Of a stretch of DNA of 52,552 bases, positions 32,042 through 40,563 are shown one piece after another. The DNA is from an uncultured Bacillota bacterium (GTDB lineage Bacteria > Bacillota > Dehalobacteriia > UBA4068). The stretch is from the NCBI GenBank assembly GCA_934271085.1, contig CAKQQU010000003.1, positions 1 through 52,552 of the forward strand. The letters are read 5' to 3'. A program made the translations under genes and the position numbers. The notes under the pieces were generated by a model. The model did not search any database. It had not been told where the DNA came from and saw only the letters and a list, made by a program, of their open reading frames with translations. Position 1 is the first letter of the stretch; the number at the start of each line of letters is the position of its first letter.

Positions 32042-32434
32042 ATGGATAACTATCTGCAAAACGCCTGTGAGGCTTTATGGCGAAAATACAATGGACGGGG
32101 CCGGATTAAAGTTTTTGCTTCCACTGACGGAGGCGTTTTTCCGTTGCCGGGCGCGGGGGTAAAATTATTTATATATTCCTACGGGCAGTTGTGCTTATTG
32201 TCTGAAAGTACCACTGACATCAGCGGTATTTCGGAGTTTAATGAGCTTCCGGCATTGCCAAAAGAAAATTCCCAGGTGCCCTCTGCAGACTATGCGGGGC
32301 TGACCTATAATGTGGAGATAAATCATCCTGCTTTGGGCAACCAGAGAACAGCAATTCCTGTTTTTGACCGCGTTAAAACTGTTTGGAAAGTTTCTCCGTT
32401 GATAACCTTTATGCTTCCGGTGGAAAGCCGTTAA
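32042..32434 (+). CDS. Unknown small beta-rich protein, partner of the SpoIID-like protein
   Basis: 130 residues. No signal peptide. The pattern GRIKVFASTDGGVFPLPGAGVKLFIYSYG, TTDISGISEFNELPALP and YNVEINHPALGNQRTAIPVF resembles the beta-sandwich of carboxypeptidase regulatory-like or Cna-B domains, which often decorate extracellular proteins. It sits 11 nt before the SpoIID-like gene on the same strand. A structural or assembly role at the spore envelope is inferred from that context only. Confidence 0.7.
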   Translation: MDNYLQNACEALWRKYNGRGRIKVFASTDGGVFPLPGAGVKLFIYSYGQLCLLSESTTDISGISEFNELPALPKENSQVPSADYAGLTYNVEINHPALGNQRTAIPVFDRVKTVWKVSPLITFMLPVESR

Positions 32435-32445
32435 GGAGGTGCCGT

Positions 32446-33789
32446 ATGCCTTATCCCATAATTCCCGAATACATCACTGTCCATCTGGGGGCACCCAGCG
32501 AAGCAGCGGAAAATGTTACGGTGCCTTTTATCGATTATATTAAAAACGTGGCTTCAGGGGAGATATATCCTACCTGGCCGGAGGAATCCCTTATTGCCAA
32601 TATTCTGGCTCAGATAACTTTTGCCCTGAACCGTATCTATACGGAATGGTATCCCTCTCAGGGCTATGATTTTGATATAACGTCAGTGACCCAGTATGAC
32701 CAAAGTTATGAGATGGGCCGGGAAATATTCGCCAATGTTTCAGCCCTGGTGGATACGTTGTTTAACAATTATGTAGTAAAAGGGGAAAGCATTATCCCGT
32801 ATTTTACCCAGTATTGCAATGGTACCACTTCTGTTTGCGAAGGGCTTTCCCAATGGGGTACTGTGGAACTGGCAGATATGGGATACACAGCATTGGAAAT
32901 ACTAAGGCATTATTATGGCGATGATATAAATTTAGTGGAGAATGCCCCTACCGGAGAAAATCTTCCCAGCTATCCGGGATTGCCTCTGGCCCTCGGTACT
33001 GCAGGGGAGGAAGTGCGTATCCTGCAGCGGGAGCTGAACCGCATTAGCCGCAATTTCCCGGCCATCCCCCATGTGGAGGTAAATGTGGGGGTAGATGACG
33101 CTGCAACAGCCGCCGCTGTGACTGCCTTTCAGGAAATATTTGACCTGCCGGTCACCGGTATAGTTGATAAAGCCACCTGGTATGCAATAAAGCGAAAGTA
33201 CGTGGCTGTAAAGGGATTGGGAGAGCTGTTAGGCGAAGGTATTTCCTATTCGGAAGCGGAGAGGCTGTATCCTCGTCAGCTGCAGTTGGGAGACAGCGGC
33301 AACGAAGTAAGGATAGTTCAGTATTACCTTGACGTTATTTCTTATTTTGAACCGGATATTCCGGCTACCGGCGCTAACGGAAACTTTGATGAAGCAACGG
33401 AGACTGCGCTTAAGGCTTTTCAGGAAAAATACGGCCTTGAACCAACAGGTATTGCCGACAGGGAAACCTGGGATGCTCTGACAGTACGTTATAATGTGCT
33501 TATAAACACCTTGCCGGAAGAATACCAGGAATATGCTTCGCTTATTTATCCCAGCAGCGTACTGGTGCCCGGCAGTACCGGCCAGTCGGTAATTACCCTG
33601 CAGAAGGCTATTAACAGCATTGCCGAAACTGACAGTAATGTACCCACCGTACAGGTTACCGGCTATTTTGGGCAGGAGCTCCAGGAAGCTGTATCTTATT
33701 TGCAGATGATATACGGTTTTCCGGTGACCGGTTATGTGGGTCCGCTGCTGTGGAAAACGATTATCAGCCAAAGCCAGGGTGATCTTTAA
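32446..33789 (+). CDS. SpoIID-like protein with three peptidoglycan-binding domains
   Basis: 447 residues. Residues about 10-110 resemble a SpoIID/LytB domain: VTVPFIDYIKNVASGEIYPTWPEESLIANILAQITFALNRIYT and GYDFDITSVTQYDQ. Three PG_binding_1 repeats follow, each with the motif D-x-x-T-x-x-A-V/L-x-x-F/L-Q and a closing G-x-x-x/W. The first has AAVTAFQEIFDLPVTGIVD, the second ALKAFQEKYGLEPTGIADRETW, the third AVSYLQMIYGFPVTGYVGPLLW. SpoIID is a lytic transglycosylase acting in engulfment; whether the active-site glutamate (VASGEIYP) is functional here is not proven. No signal peptide is visible. The ATG at 32446 follows AAGGAGGT. Confidence 0.8.
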   Translation: MPYPIIPEYITVHLGAPSEAAENVTVPFIDYIKNVASGEIYPTWPEESLIANILAQITFALNRIYTEWYPSQGYDFDITSVTQYDQSYEMGREIFANVSALVDTLFNNYVVKGESIIPYFTQYCNGTTSVCEGLSQWGTVELADMGYTALEILRHYYGDDINLVENAPTGENLPSYPGLPLALGTAGEEVRILQRELNRISRNFPAIPHVEVNVGVDDAATAAAVTAFQEIFDLPVTGIVDKATWYAIKRKYVAVKGLGELLGEGISYSEAERLYPRQLQLGDSGNEVRIVQYYLDVISYFEPDIPATGANGNFDEATETALKAFQEKYGLEPTGIADRETWDALTVRYNVLINTLPEEYQEYASLIYPSSVLVPGSTGQSVITLQKAINSIAETDSNVPTVQVTGYFGQELQEAVSYLQMIYGFPVTGYVGPLLWKTIISQSQGDL

Positions 33790-33871
33790 AACAGCGTTTG
33801 ATTTTTAGTAATGAGCCGCGCCATATGAAAGTTTGTCGGAAATATACTATAATTATTATATTAAGTTTATA

Positions 33872-33900
33872 TTGCATTTTTCAGTTGCCAGTGCTATAAT
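33872..33900 (+). promoter_or_regulatory. Sigma-A promoter of the rimP-nusA-infB operon
   Basis: TTGCAT (33872-33877), 17 bp, perfect TATAAT (33895-33900). Transcription would start near 33907, 65 bp before rimP. Confidence 0.8.
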
Positions 33901-33926
33901 GCAGAAGAAAGAGTGTTGCCTGTTGG

Positions 33927-33955
33927 AAAGTGGGAATATTTCCCACTTTTTCTTT
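33927..33955 (+). terminator. Intrinsic terminator in the rimP leader (attenuator)
   Basis: AAAGTGGGAA (33927-33936) pairs perfectly with TTCCCACTTT (33940-33949) over a TAT loop, then TTCTTTT. It lies downstream of the operon promoter and only 17 bp before the rimP ATG, so it must be conditional. NusA, encoded second, is a terminator-modulating factor, which suggests autoregulation. Confidence 0.75.
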
Positions 33956-33971
33956 TGAGTAAGGGGAGCAT

Positions 33972-34457
33972 ATGGCTAAAAAGAAAGGTGTTTGTGTCGA
34001 TTACAACAAAATAGAAAAAGATGTTTGGCGGCTGGCTGAACCTCTTTGTCTGGAATGTGCCTGCGAACTTATTGATGTGGAGTTTGTTCAGGAAGCCGGA
34101 AACTGGTATCTGCGTCTGTTTATCGACAGAGATTCCGGTGTGGATCATGCTCTTTGCGAACAGGTAAGCGAACTTGTCAGCGATGCTTTGGATATTGCCG
34201 ACCCCATCAGTCAAAGCTATTATCTGGAAATAAGCTCTCCCGGGCTGGAACGTCCGCTCCGGCGGGAACAGGATTTTATCCGCTATGCCGGCAAAGAGAT
34301 AGCTGTCCGCCTGTATGCGCCTGTGGATGGGAAAAAGGAATTCCGGGGGGTCTTGGGCGGCATGGAAAACGGGCAATTATTTATGACCTGTGGTGAGGAA
34401 AAACTGCGTTTTCCCCAGGAGCAGATAGCTAAAGCTCATCTGGTGGCAGATATTTAG
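33972..34457 (+). CDS. rimP: Ribosome maturation factor RimP
   Basis: 161 residues. Needed for assembly of the 30S subunit. ELIDVEFVQEAGNWYLRLFIDRDSGVDHALCEQVSELVSDALD, then YYLEISSPGLERPLRREQDFIRYAGKEIAVRLY, match the two-domain RimP fold (alpha/beta plus C-terminal SH3-like barrel). GGGGAG lies upstream of the ATG. First gene of the operon. Confidence 0.95.
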   Translation: MAKKKGVCVDYNKIEKDVWRLAEPLCLECACELIDVEFVQEAGNWYLRLFIDRDSGVDHALCEQVSELVSDALDIADPISQSYYLEISSPGLERPLRREQDFIRYAGKEIAVRLYAPVDGKKEFRGVLGGMENGQLFMTCGEEKLRFPQEQIAKAHLVADI

Positions 34458-34507
34458 GCTGCCTGATGAGTTTAAATAGTTGGAATTAATTTAAGGAGTG
34501 TTATAGG

Positions 34508-35635
34508 ATGAACGTGGAATTCATTGAGGCTCTGAAGGATCTGGAAAAAGAGCGCGGCATTCAGATGGATGTTTTGATAGAAGCCATTGAAGCGGCGCTG
34601 ATCTCGGCCTACAAAAAGCATTATGGTTCTTCGCAGAACGTAAGGGTGGAGATCAACCGCAACAGCGGCGAGATCCGGGTCATCTACCGCAAAGATGTTG
34701 TCAGGGAAGTGGAGGATCCTGCCACCCAAATGTCCTTGGCAGAAGCCCAGCAGTATGATCCCGAATTTGAAGAGGGAGATATTTTTGAATCTGAGGTAAC
34801 TCCCCGCAGTTTCGGCCGTATTGCCGCCCAGACTGCCAAGCATGTTGTGGTGCAGCGTATAAGGGAAGCTGAGCGCAATATGGTATATGACCAGTTTTCT
34901 ACCCGCAAGGATGATATCATTGCCGCAACAGTGCTGCGTGTGGAAGGCAAGAACGTTTATATGGATCTGGGCAAGGCTGAGGCCCTGCTGGCTCCTTCCG
35001 AGCAGATACCCAGGGAAACTTACCGCACCGGCAGAAGGATGAAGGTATATGTTCTGGAAGTTCGCAAAACTTCCAAAGGACCGCAGATCATGGTATCCCG
35101 CACCCATCCCGGACTGCTGCGCTGCCTTTTCGAACGGGAAGTTCCCGAGATCCATGACGGTACCGTGGAGATAAAATCCGTAGTCCGCGAACCGGGATGG
35201 CGCTCCAAAATAGCTGTTTACAGTAAAAACAGCAATGTGGATCCTGTTGGCGCATGCGTTGGCGCTAAAGGTATGCGTGTGCAGAATATAGTTAATGAGC
35301 TGGACGGCGAGAAGATCGAGATAATACGTTGGGACGAAAACCCGGCCATTTATGTCAGCAATGCCCTTTCTCCGGCCAAAGCTATTTCTGTGGAAATAGA
35401 TGAAGAGGAGAAATTTACCAGAGTGGTAGTCCCCGATTTCCAACTTTCCCTGGCTATAGGCAAAGAGGGACAGAATGCCCGACTGGCTGCCCGGCTGACC
35501 GGTTGGAAGATAGATATCAAAAGCGAAAGTCAGATGTCCCAGCTTGAAGATGGCGGAGAGGATTTATCCGAGCAATTTGATCCCGAATTGCTGGCAGAAG
35601 ACGGGGATATCCTGTTTGAGCAGACGAAGGAGTAA
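34508..35635 (+). CDS. nusA: Transcription termination/antitermination factor NusA
   Basis: 375 residues. The N-terminal polymerase-binding domain (FIEALKDLEKERGIQMDVLIEAIEAALISAYKK) is followed by an S1 domain (about residues 135-200), KH1 (REVPEIHDGTVEIKSVVREPGWRSKIAVYS with GACVGAKGMRVQNIVNELDGEKID-like sequence) and KH2 (VPDFQLSLAIGKEGQNARLAARLTGWKIDI). An acidic tail ends it, without the extra repeats of E. coli NusA. It binds RNA polymerase and tunes pausing and termination. It may act on the attenuator upstream of rimP. Confidence 0.97.
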   Translation: MNVEFIEALKDLEKERGIQMDVLIEAIEAALISAYKKHYGSSQNVRVEINRNSGEIRVIYRKDVVREVEDPATQMSLAEAQQYDPEFEEGDIFESEVTPRSFGRIAAQTAKHVVVQRIREAERNMVYDQFSTRKDDIIAATVLRVEGKNVYMDLGKAEALLAPSEQIPRETYRTGRRMKVYVLEVRKTSKGPQIMVSRTHPGLLRCLFEREVPEIHDGTVEIKSVVREPGWRSKIAVYSKNSNVDPVGACVGAKGMRVQNIVNELDGEKIEIIRWDENPAIYVSNALSPAKAISVEIDEEEKFTRVVVPDFQLSLAIGKEGQNARLAARLTGWKIDIKSESQMSQLEDGGEDLSEQFDPELLAEDGDILFEQTKE

Positions 35636-35641
35636 CAGCTA

Positions 35642-35923
35642 ATGAAGAGGTTGCCGCAAAGGATGTGTGCAGTCTGCAGGGAGAGCAGGCCAAAAGGCGA
35701 GCTGCTGCGGGTATTGCGTACGCCGGAAGGCATGGTTTGCCTTGATTTCAGCGGGAAAAAGTCCGGACGCGGAGCATATATCTGCTATGATCCGGAATGT
35801 CTGAAAAAGGCCAGAAAACAGCATTCTCTGGAAAGGGCTTTAAAATGCCAGATACCGGAAGATATCTGGGAGCAACTGACAGAGGCTTTGAAAGCGGGGG
35901 CAGATCATGAGGGAACCGAATGA
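35642..35923 (+). CDS. rnpM: YlxR/RnpM family RNA-binding protein
   Basis: 93 residues. RMCAVCRESRPKGELLRVLRTPEG, then GRGAYICYDPECLKKARKQHSLERAL, is the full YlxR signature. In Bacillus subtilis the protein, renamed RnpM, binds RNase P RNA and modulates its activity. It begins 6 nt after nusA and overlaps the next gene. Confidence 0.94.
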   Translation: MKRLPQRMCAVCRESRPKGELLRVLRTPEGMVCLDFSGKKSGRGAYICYDPECLKKARKQHSLERALKCQIPEDIWEQLTEALKAGADHEGTE

Positions 35924-36230
35924 AACTCAGCTTTCCCGCATAGCCGGTTATCTGGGAATAGCCCAGAAGGCAGGCAAGATCGTGGCCGGGGACAATCTGG
36001 CAAAGGAAGCTCTTATAAAGAAAAAAGCCGAGCTTTTGGTATTGGCTAATGACGCCGCCCAATGGGTTAAGGATGAATTGATCTCCCTGGCCGATGCTGA
36101 GTCAGTACCCATGATTTTCTGGCCGGATAAAACAGGGCTTGGCTTGCTGGTGGGTAAAAGCCCCAGGGGAGCTTTGGTCGTGCTGGATAAGGGATTTGCA
36201 AAGGCCATCGTTAAAGTAATTGGGGAATAA
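35907..36230 (+). CDS. ylxQ: L7Ae-family ribosomal protein (YlxQ type)
   Basis: 107 residues of the L7Ae/L30e/YlxQ fold: IAGYLGIAQKAGKIVAGDNLAKEALIKKKAELLVLANDAA, then GLLVGKSPRGALVVLDKGFAKAIV. Members bind K-turn RNA. It overlaps rnpM by 17 nt, as commonly found between nusA and infB. Confidence 0.92.
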   Translation: MREPNETQLSRIAGYLGIAQKAGKIVAGDNLAKEALIKKKAELLVLANDAAQWVKDELISLADAESVPMIFWPDKTGLGLLVGKSPRGALVVLDKGFAKAIVKVIGE

Positions 36231-36282
36231 ATTATCCCCGGTTTCCATAAAAGAGCTAATAGAGGATTAAGGAGTGGTAGGT

Positions 36283-39177
36283 TTGGCGAAAATAAAGATA
36301 TATGAATTGGCAAAAGAGCTTTCTGTGGAAAGTAAGGATATTATCCGCAGGCTCAATAAAATGGGTGTAGAGGTCAAAAACCATATGAGCAGTATCAGCC
36401 CTAAGGATGCGGACGCCATTCGTAACAGTTTTGGCGCTGAGCAGGGAACTGCTGCTGCACCGGGAGGTTTTGTGCCAAGGGTAAAGCGTATTCCCAAGGC
36501 TGTGGCAGCTCAGGAACAGACTGCAGGGCCGGTGGATTCTCCCGATAAAGTTAAAGAATCTCCGGAAGAGCCTTCTGCGGTAGTTATCGAGAAAAAGGAT
36601 ACCGCCCCGGCTGTCAGCGCCAATACTGCGCCTGCGACTGCGCCTGCGGCAGATAAGCATACTGAGCCTGCGCTTCCCCAAGAAAAAAGCAGTCCCAGTC
36701 AGGATACAGGGAAAACTGCCCCCCTGGTAAAAGAAGCTGAGGCTGCAGAACCGCAGAAAAAACCTGTGGATGTGGAAACAAAAGCGGCAGCAAAGCCTGG
36801 TGTTGCCGAAGAAAAGGCAACTGTAAAGGCGGTTGAAGAAGACAGCCGCCCACCGCGTCCCGCTGCTTTGGCAAAAGCAGATAATAAAGATGATTCGCCT
36901 GAAGCCAAGGGCGCGGCAGTATCCAAACCTACTGAAAACAATAACGCCAAATCTCAGAACCGTTACAGCAACGACAGGCCTCAGAATAATAACCGCTCTT
37001 ATCAGAATCAGCGTCCTCAGGAAGGCCGCAGCAACGACCGCAACGGCAACGATAACAAATACCGGGGCAACCGTAATAATGACCGCCCGGGAGATCGCAA
37101 TAATAACAGTTATCAGGGTAAACGTAATAATGACCGCCCCCAGGGGGACCGTCCTGCCGGTAACCGTCCTCAGAACAATCGTCCCCAAGGCAACCGTCCT
37201 GCCGCAAATAATAAGCCGGCAGCCAAGAATGACGATGCTTTTCCCGTAGAGACTAAGCCCAGCAATTACCGTCCCAATAATAAGAAAGTCTTTGTTAAGG
37301 ATCTGGTATTTGAGCGTAACGCGGAAGAAGAGAAAATGCGCAACCGCAACTCCAACCGCAAGGGCAAGGGGCGTAAAGACAACCGTAACAATAAGAAAGA
37401 GGTAAAGGTGGTCATGCCGCCGGTCACTCCCAAAAAGATCACTATTGGCGAGACCGTTATTTTAGGCGAACTGGCCAAGACCATGGGCAAGAGCGCCGGG
37501 GAGATCATCAAAAAGCTGTTTGGCATGGGCATCATGGCTACCATAAATCAGGAGCTGGATGCAGATACCGCTATCCTGCTGGCAGACGAGTTTGGCGTTA
37601 CCGTAGAGGTAAGGGCTGATAAAGCAGCCGAAATCATGGAAGATATTGTGGACGATGAAGGCGATATGAAAGAACGTCCGCCGGTAGTCACCATTATGGG
37701 CCATGTAGATCACGGCAAGACCTCGCTGCTGGACGCTATTCGCCACACCAATGTGGTATCCGGAGAGGCTGGTGGCATCACCCAGCATATCGGCGCTTAT
37801 CAGGTGGAGATAAAGGGAAAGAAGATCACTTTCCTGGATACTCCCGGTCACGAGGCCTTTACTGCCATGCGCGCCCGCGGCGCTAATATGACAGATATTG
37901 CCATCATTGTAGTCGCGGCAGATGACGGCGTTATGCCCCAGACTGTGGAAGCTATCAACCATTCCAAGGCGGCTGGCGTGCCCATCATCATCGCTATCAA
38001 CAAAATAGATAAGCCGGGAGCTGATCCTACCAGGGTCAAGCAGGAACTTACCGAATACGGCCTGGTCAGCGAGGATTGGGGCGGCGATACCATCATGGTC
38101 GAAGTTTCCGCCAAAGCCCGCCTGCATCTGGAAGAGCTGCTGGAAATGATACTGCTTGTGGCTGAGATGGGTGAGCTGAAAGCAAACTATGACCGTCAGG
38201 CCCGTGGCGTGGTAGTGGAAGCCAAGCTGGATAAGAACAGAGGCCCCATCGCCACCCTGCTGGTGCAGAAGGGTACGCTTTACGCAGGGGATAATATCCT
38301 GGCAGGCGCTGCCTTCGGTAAAGTCCGTGCCATGCATGACGATAAAGGCCGCAAAGTACGTTCCGCCGTGCCCTCCACTCCTGTGGAGGTGTTGGGATTC
38401 TCTGATGTGCCTACTGCCGGCGAGATCTTTGTGGTGGTCAAGGATGAGAAGGATGCCCGTATGGTGGCTGCCAAGCAGAGTATGAAGAAGAGGGAAGAAG
38501 AACTGCACCGGGCAGCCAAGATCAGCCTGGATAATCTGTTCGAGCAGATAGCCGAGGGCGAGATCAAAGAGCTGAACCTGGTAGTCAAGGCAGATGTTCA
38601 GGGCTCTGTGGAAGCCCTGATCCAGAGCCTGGTCAAGCTGAATACCGACGAGGTCAAAGTCAATGTGATCCACTCCGGAGTTGGCGCGGTATCGGAAAGC
38701 GATGTTATGCTGGCTTCCGCTTCCAATGCGATCATTCTGGGCTTTAATATCATTGCTCCGGCTGCCGCCCGTGCCGCTGCCGAGGCTGCAGATGTGGATA
38801 TTCGTCTTTACCGCGTTATTTATGACGCGCTGGAAGATATCAAGCTGGCCATGAGCGGCTTGCTGGCTCCGGAATACAAGGAGAGGATTATCGGTCACGT
38901 GGATATCAGACAGGTCATCCATGTGCCTAAAGTTGGCTTTATTGCCGGCTCCTATGTTACCGATGGTAAAGTCACCCGCAATGCCCTGGTGCGGGTCATC
39001 CGCAATAACGCTATTATCGCTGATGACAAGATCCAGAGCCTGCGTCGTTTTAAAGACGACGCCAAAGAGGTATTGCAGGGATTTGAATGTGGTATCTGCC
39101 TGGAGAATTTCCATGATGTCAAGGAAGGCGATTCTCTGGAAGTTTACGAAATGGAAGAGATAGCCAGACAATTATAA
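36283..39177 (+). CDS. infB: Translation initiation factor IF-2
   Basis: 964 residues. An N-terminal IF2-N domain (IKIYELAKELSVESKDIIRRLNKMG) is followed by a long low-complexity linker rich in Ala, Pro, Lys and then Asn/Arg/Asp/Gln repeats (about residues 75-350). Then comes a second IF2-N, the GTPase domain with GHVDHGKT near residue 472, DTPGHEAF and NKIDKPGA, and domains II-IV. The start is taken as TTG at 36283 because AAGGAG ends 8 nt before it; a GTG at 36274 overlaps that ribosome-binding site. Brings initiator tRNA to the 30S subunit. Confidence 0.97.
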   Translation: MAKIKIYELAKELSVESKDIIRRLNKMGVEVKNHMSSISPKDADAIRNSFGAEQGTAAAPGGFVPRVKRIPKAVAAQEQTAGPVDSPDKVKESPEEPSAVVIEKKDTAPAVSANTAPATAPAADKHTEPALPQEKSSPSQDTGKTAPLVKEAEAAEPQKKPVDVETKAAAKPGVAEEKATVKAVEEDSRPPRPAALAKADNKDDSPEAKGAAVSKPTENNNAKSQNRYSNDRPQNNNRSYQNQRPQEGRSNDRNGNDNKYRGNRNNDRPGDRNNNSYQGKRNNDRPQGDRPAGNRPQNNRPQGNRPAANNKPAAKNDDAFPVETKPSNYRPNNKKVFVKDLVFERNAEEEKMRNRNSNRKGKGRKDNRNNKKEVKVVMPPVTPKKITIGETVILGELAKTMGKSAGEIIKKLFGMGIMATINQELDADTAILLADEFGVTVEVRADKAAEIMEDIVDDEGDMKERPPVVTIMGHVDHGKTSLLDAIRHTNVVSGEAGGITQHIGAYQVEIKGKKITFLDTPGHEAFTAMRARGANMTDIAIIVVAADDGVMPQTVEAINHSKAAGVPIIIAINKIDKPGADPTRVKQELTEYGLVSEDWGGDTIMVEVSAKARLHLEELLEMILLVAEMGELKANYDRQARGVVVEAKLDKNRGPIATLLVQKGTLYAGDNILAGAAFGKVRAMHDDKGRKVRSAVPSTPVEVLGFSDVPTAGEIFVVVKDEKDARMVAAKQSMKKREEELHRAAKISLDNLFEQIAEGEIKELNLVVKADVQGSVEALIQSLVKLNTDEVKVNVIHSGVGAVSESDVMLASASNAIILGFNIIAPAAARAAAEAADVDIRLYRVIYDALEDIKLAMSGLLAPEYKERIIGHVDIRQVIHVPKVGFIAGSYVTDGKVTRNALVRVIRNNAIIADDKIQSLRRFKDDAKEVLQGFECGICLENFHDVKEGDSLEVYEMEEIARQL

Positions 39178-39186
39178 GAGGTATAT

Positions 39187-39585
39187 ATGGCAAAACACAG
39201 AGTAGAAAGACTGGCCGGTGAAGTGCAAAAGGAAGTGGCGGATATCCTTAACCGCGAGATAAAGGACCCCCGCTTGGGTATGGTTTCGGTAGTAGCGGTG
39301 GATATCGCTCCTGACGGCTGCTCGGCCAGAATATATGTGAGCCCTATGATGAACGACAGCGATAAGCAGGGTGTAGAGGCTGCATTAAACAGCGCTAAAG
39401 GCTATATCCGCCGGGAGCTGGGCAAAAGGCTCAAGACCCGGACTATTCCGGAGCTGCTTTTTCAGGTAGATGAATCCATCGCTTACGGCGTGCGCATGAG
39501 CCATATCGTGGAGGAGCAGGTAGCTGCTGATGAAAGGGCAGCGCAGGGTCGCCCGCCTATTGAAGAGGGCACTTATAAGGAATAA
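39187..39585 (+). CDS. rbfA: Ribosome-binding factor A
   Basis: 132 residues. KH-like fold protein for late 30S maturation. RVERLAGEVQKEVADILNREIKDPRLGMVSVVAVDIAPDGCSARIYVS and LGKRLKTRTIPELLFQVDESIAYGVRMSHIVEE match RbfA along its length. Starts 9 nt after infB. Confidence 0.96.
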   Translation: MAKHRVERLAGEVQKEVADILNREIKDPRLGMVSVVAVDIAPDGCSARIYVSPMMNDSDKQGVEAALNSAKGYIRRELGKRLKTRTIPELLFQVDESIAYGVRMSHIVEEQVAADERAAQGRPPIEEGTYKE

Positions 39586-39600
39586 GACTGCGAGGTTTTT

Positions 39601-40563
39601 ATGAAGCAGGATTACAGTAAAATGATAGAATTTCTGCGGGATCAGCATAATATGCTGATCTGTGGCCACGAGCAGCCTGACGGCGACTGTCTGGGTTCCA
39701 TGACAGGCGTATATAATGCCTTTGACGGTGCCAGCAAAAACTGGTATATGGTGCTGCCGGACGCTGTTCCCCAGAACCTGACTTATCTGCCTGGGCTGGA
39801 GTATGCCATCAGCCCGGAGCAGATAGATTTTCCGGTGGAGGCAGTGTTGATGCTGGATGGCCGGGGTCTGCACCGCACCGGTCAATGGTTGGCTCCTTAT
39901 CTGGAGGGCCGCCGGGTCTACTGTGTGGATCATCATATGGGGACATCCTTTGACGGCGATCATCTGGTGCTGGAGCCGGAGGCTTCTGCCACTGCGGAGA
40001 TCATCGCCGCAATAGTGGAAGAAGCAGGGATAAAGCTGGATACAGCAACCGCCACCTGTCTTTACAGCGGCATTGTGGCTGATACAGGCTGCTTTCGTTT
40101 TCTTAATACCACTCAGCGCAGTTTACATCAGGCAGCGCAAATGCTGCCTCTGGTAGATATAGAAGAAGTGCGCATCCATCTTTTTGAGGATTGCTCCCTG
40201 CCTAATCTGCGGATGAAGGGCTACTGTTGCCAGCATCTGCAGATTGCGGCGGACGGGCTTATCTGCTATGCAGTGCTGGATAAGCAGACCATGGCAGATT
40301 GCGGCGGTAATTTAAGCGAAACTTACGGCATAGTTAATTACACCCTGATGCCCCATGGGGTCAAGCTGGGTATTCTTTTTGAAGAGCATGACGAATTTGT
40401 TAAGGTAAGTTTCCGCTCACGCCATGGTTACAGCGTCAACGGGTTGGCCCATTCTCTGGGGGGCGGCGGCCATGAGCTGGCTGCCGGAGCCCGTATCCGG
40501 GAACCCCTGGATAAGGCTGTGCCAATAGTCATCAATGCTGCAAAGGAACTATTTGCCAAATGA
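39601..40563 (+). CDS. nrnA: DHH-family oligoribonuclease/pAp phosphatase NrnA
   Basis: 320 residues. CGHEQPDGDCLGSMTGVYNA carries the DHH-type metal site (here D-G-D), VDHHMGTSFDGD is the DHH motif proper, and GIVADTGCFRFLNT follows. The DHHA1 domain ends with HSLGGGGHELAAGARI. NrnA degrades short RNAs and dephosphorylates pAp. The stop codon overlaps the next start as ATGA. Confidence 0.95.
   Translation: MKQDYSKMIEFLRDQHNMLICGHEQPDGDCLGSMTGVYNAFDGASKNWYMVLPDAVPQNLTYLPGLEYAISPEQIDFPVEAVLMLDGRGLHRTGQWLAPYLEGRRVYCVDHHMGTSFDGDHLVLEPEASATAEIIAAIVEEAGIKLDTATATCLYSGIVADTGCFRFLNTTQRSLHQAAQMLPLVDIEEVRIHLFEDCSLPNLRMKGYCCQHLQIAADGLICYAVLDKQTMADCGGNLSETYGIVNYTLMPHGVKLGILFEEHDEFVKVSFRSRHGYSVNGLAHSLGGGGHELAAGARIREPLDKAVPIVINAAKELFAK

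Noticed and set aside
36500..37330. Repetitive Ala/Pro then Asn/Arg/Asp sequence as a possible tandem-repeat locus
   Set aside because: It is the low-complexity linker of IF-2 in frame with the rest; common in this protein.
37462..39171. Long open frame antisense to infB (about 570 codons)
   Set aside because: Opposite a certain gene, composition-driven, no recognisable domains.
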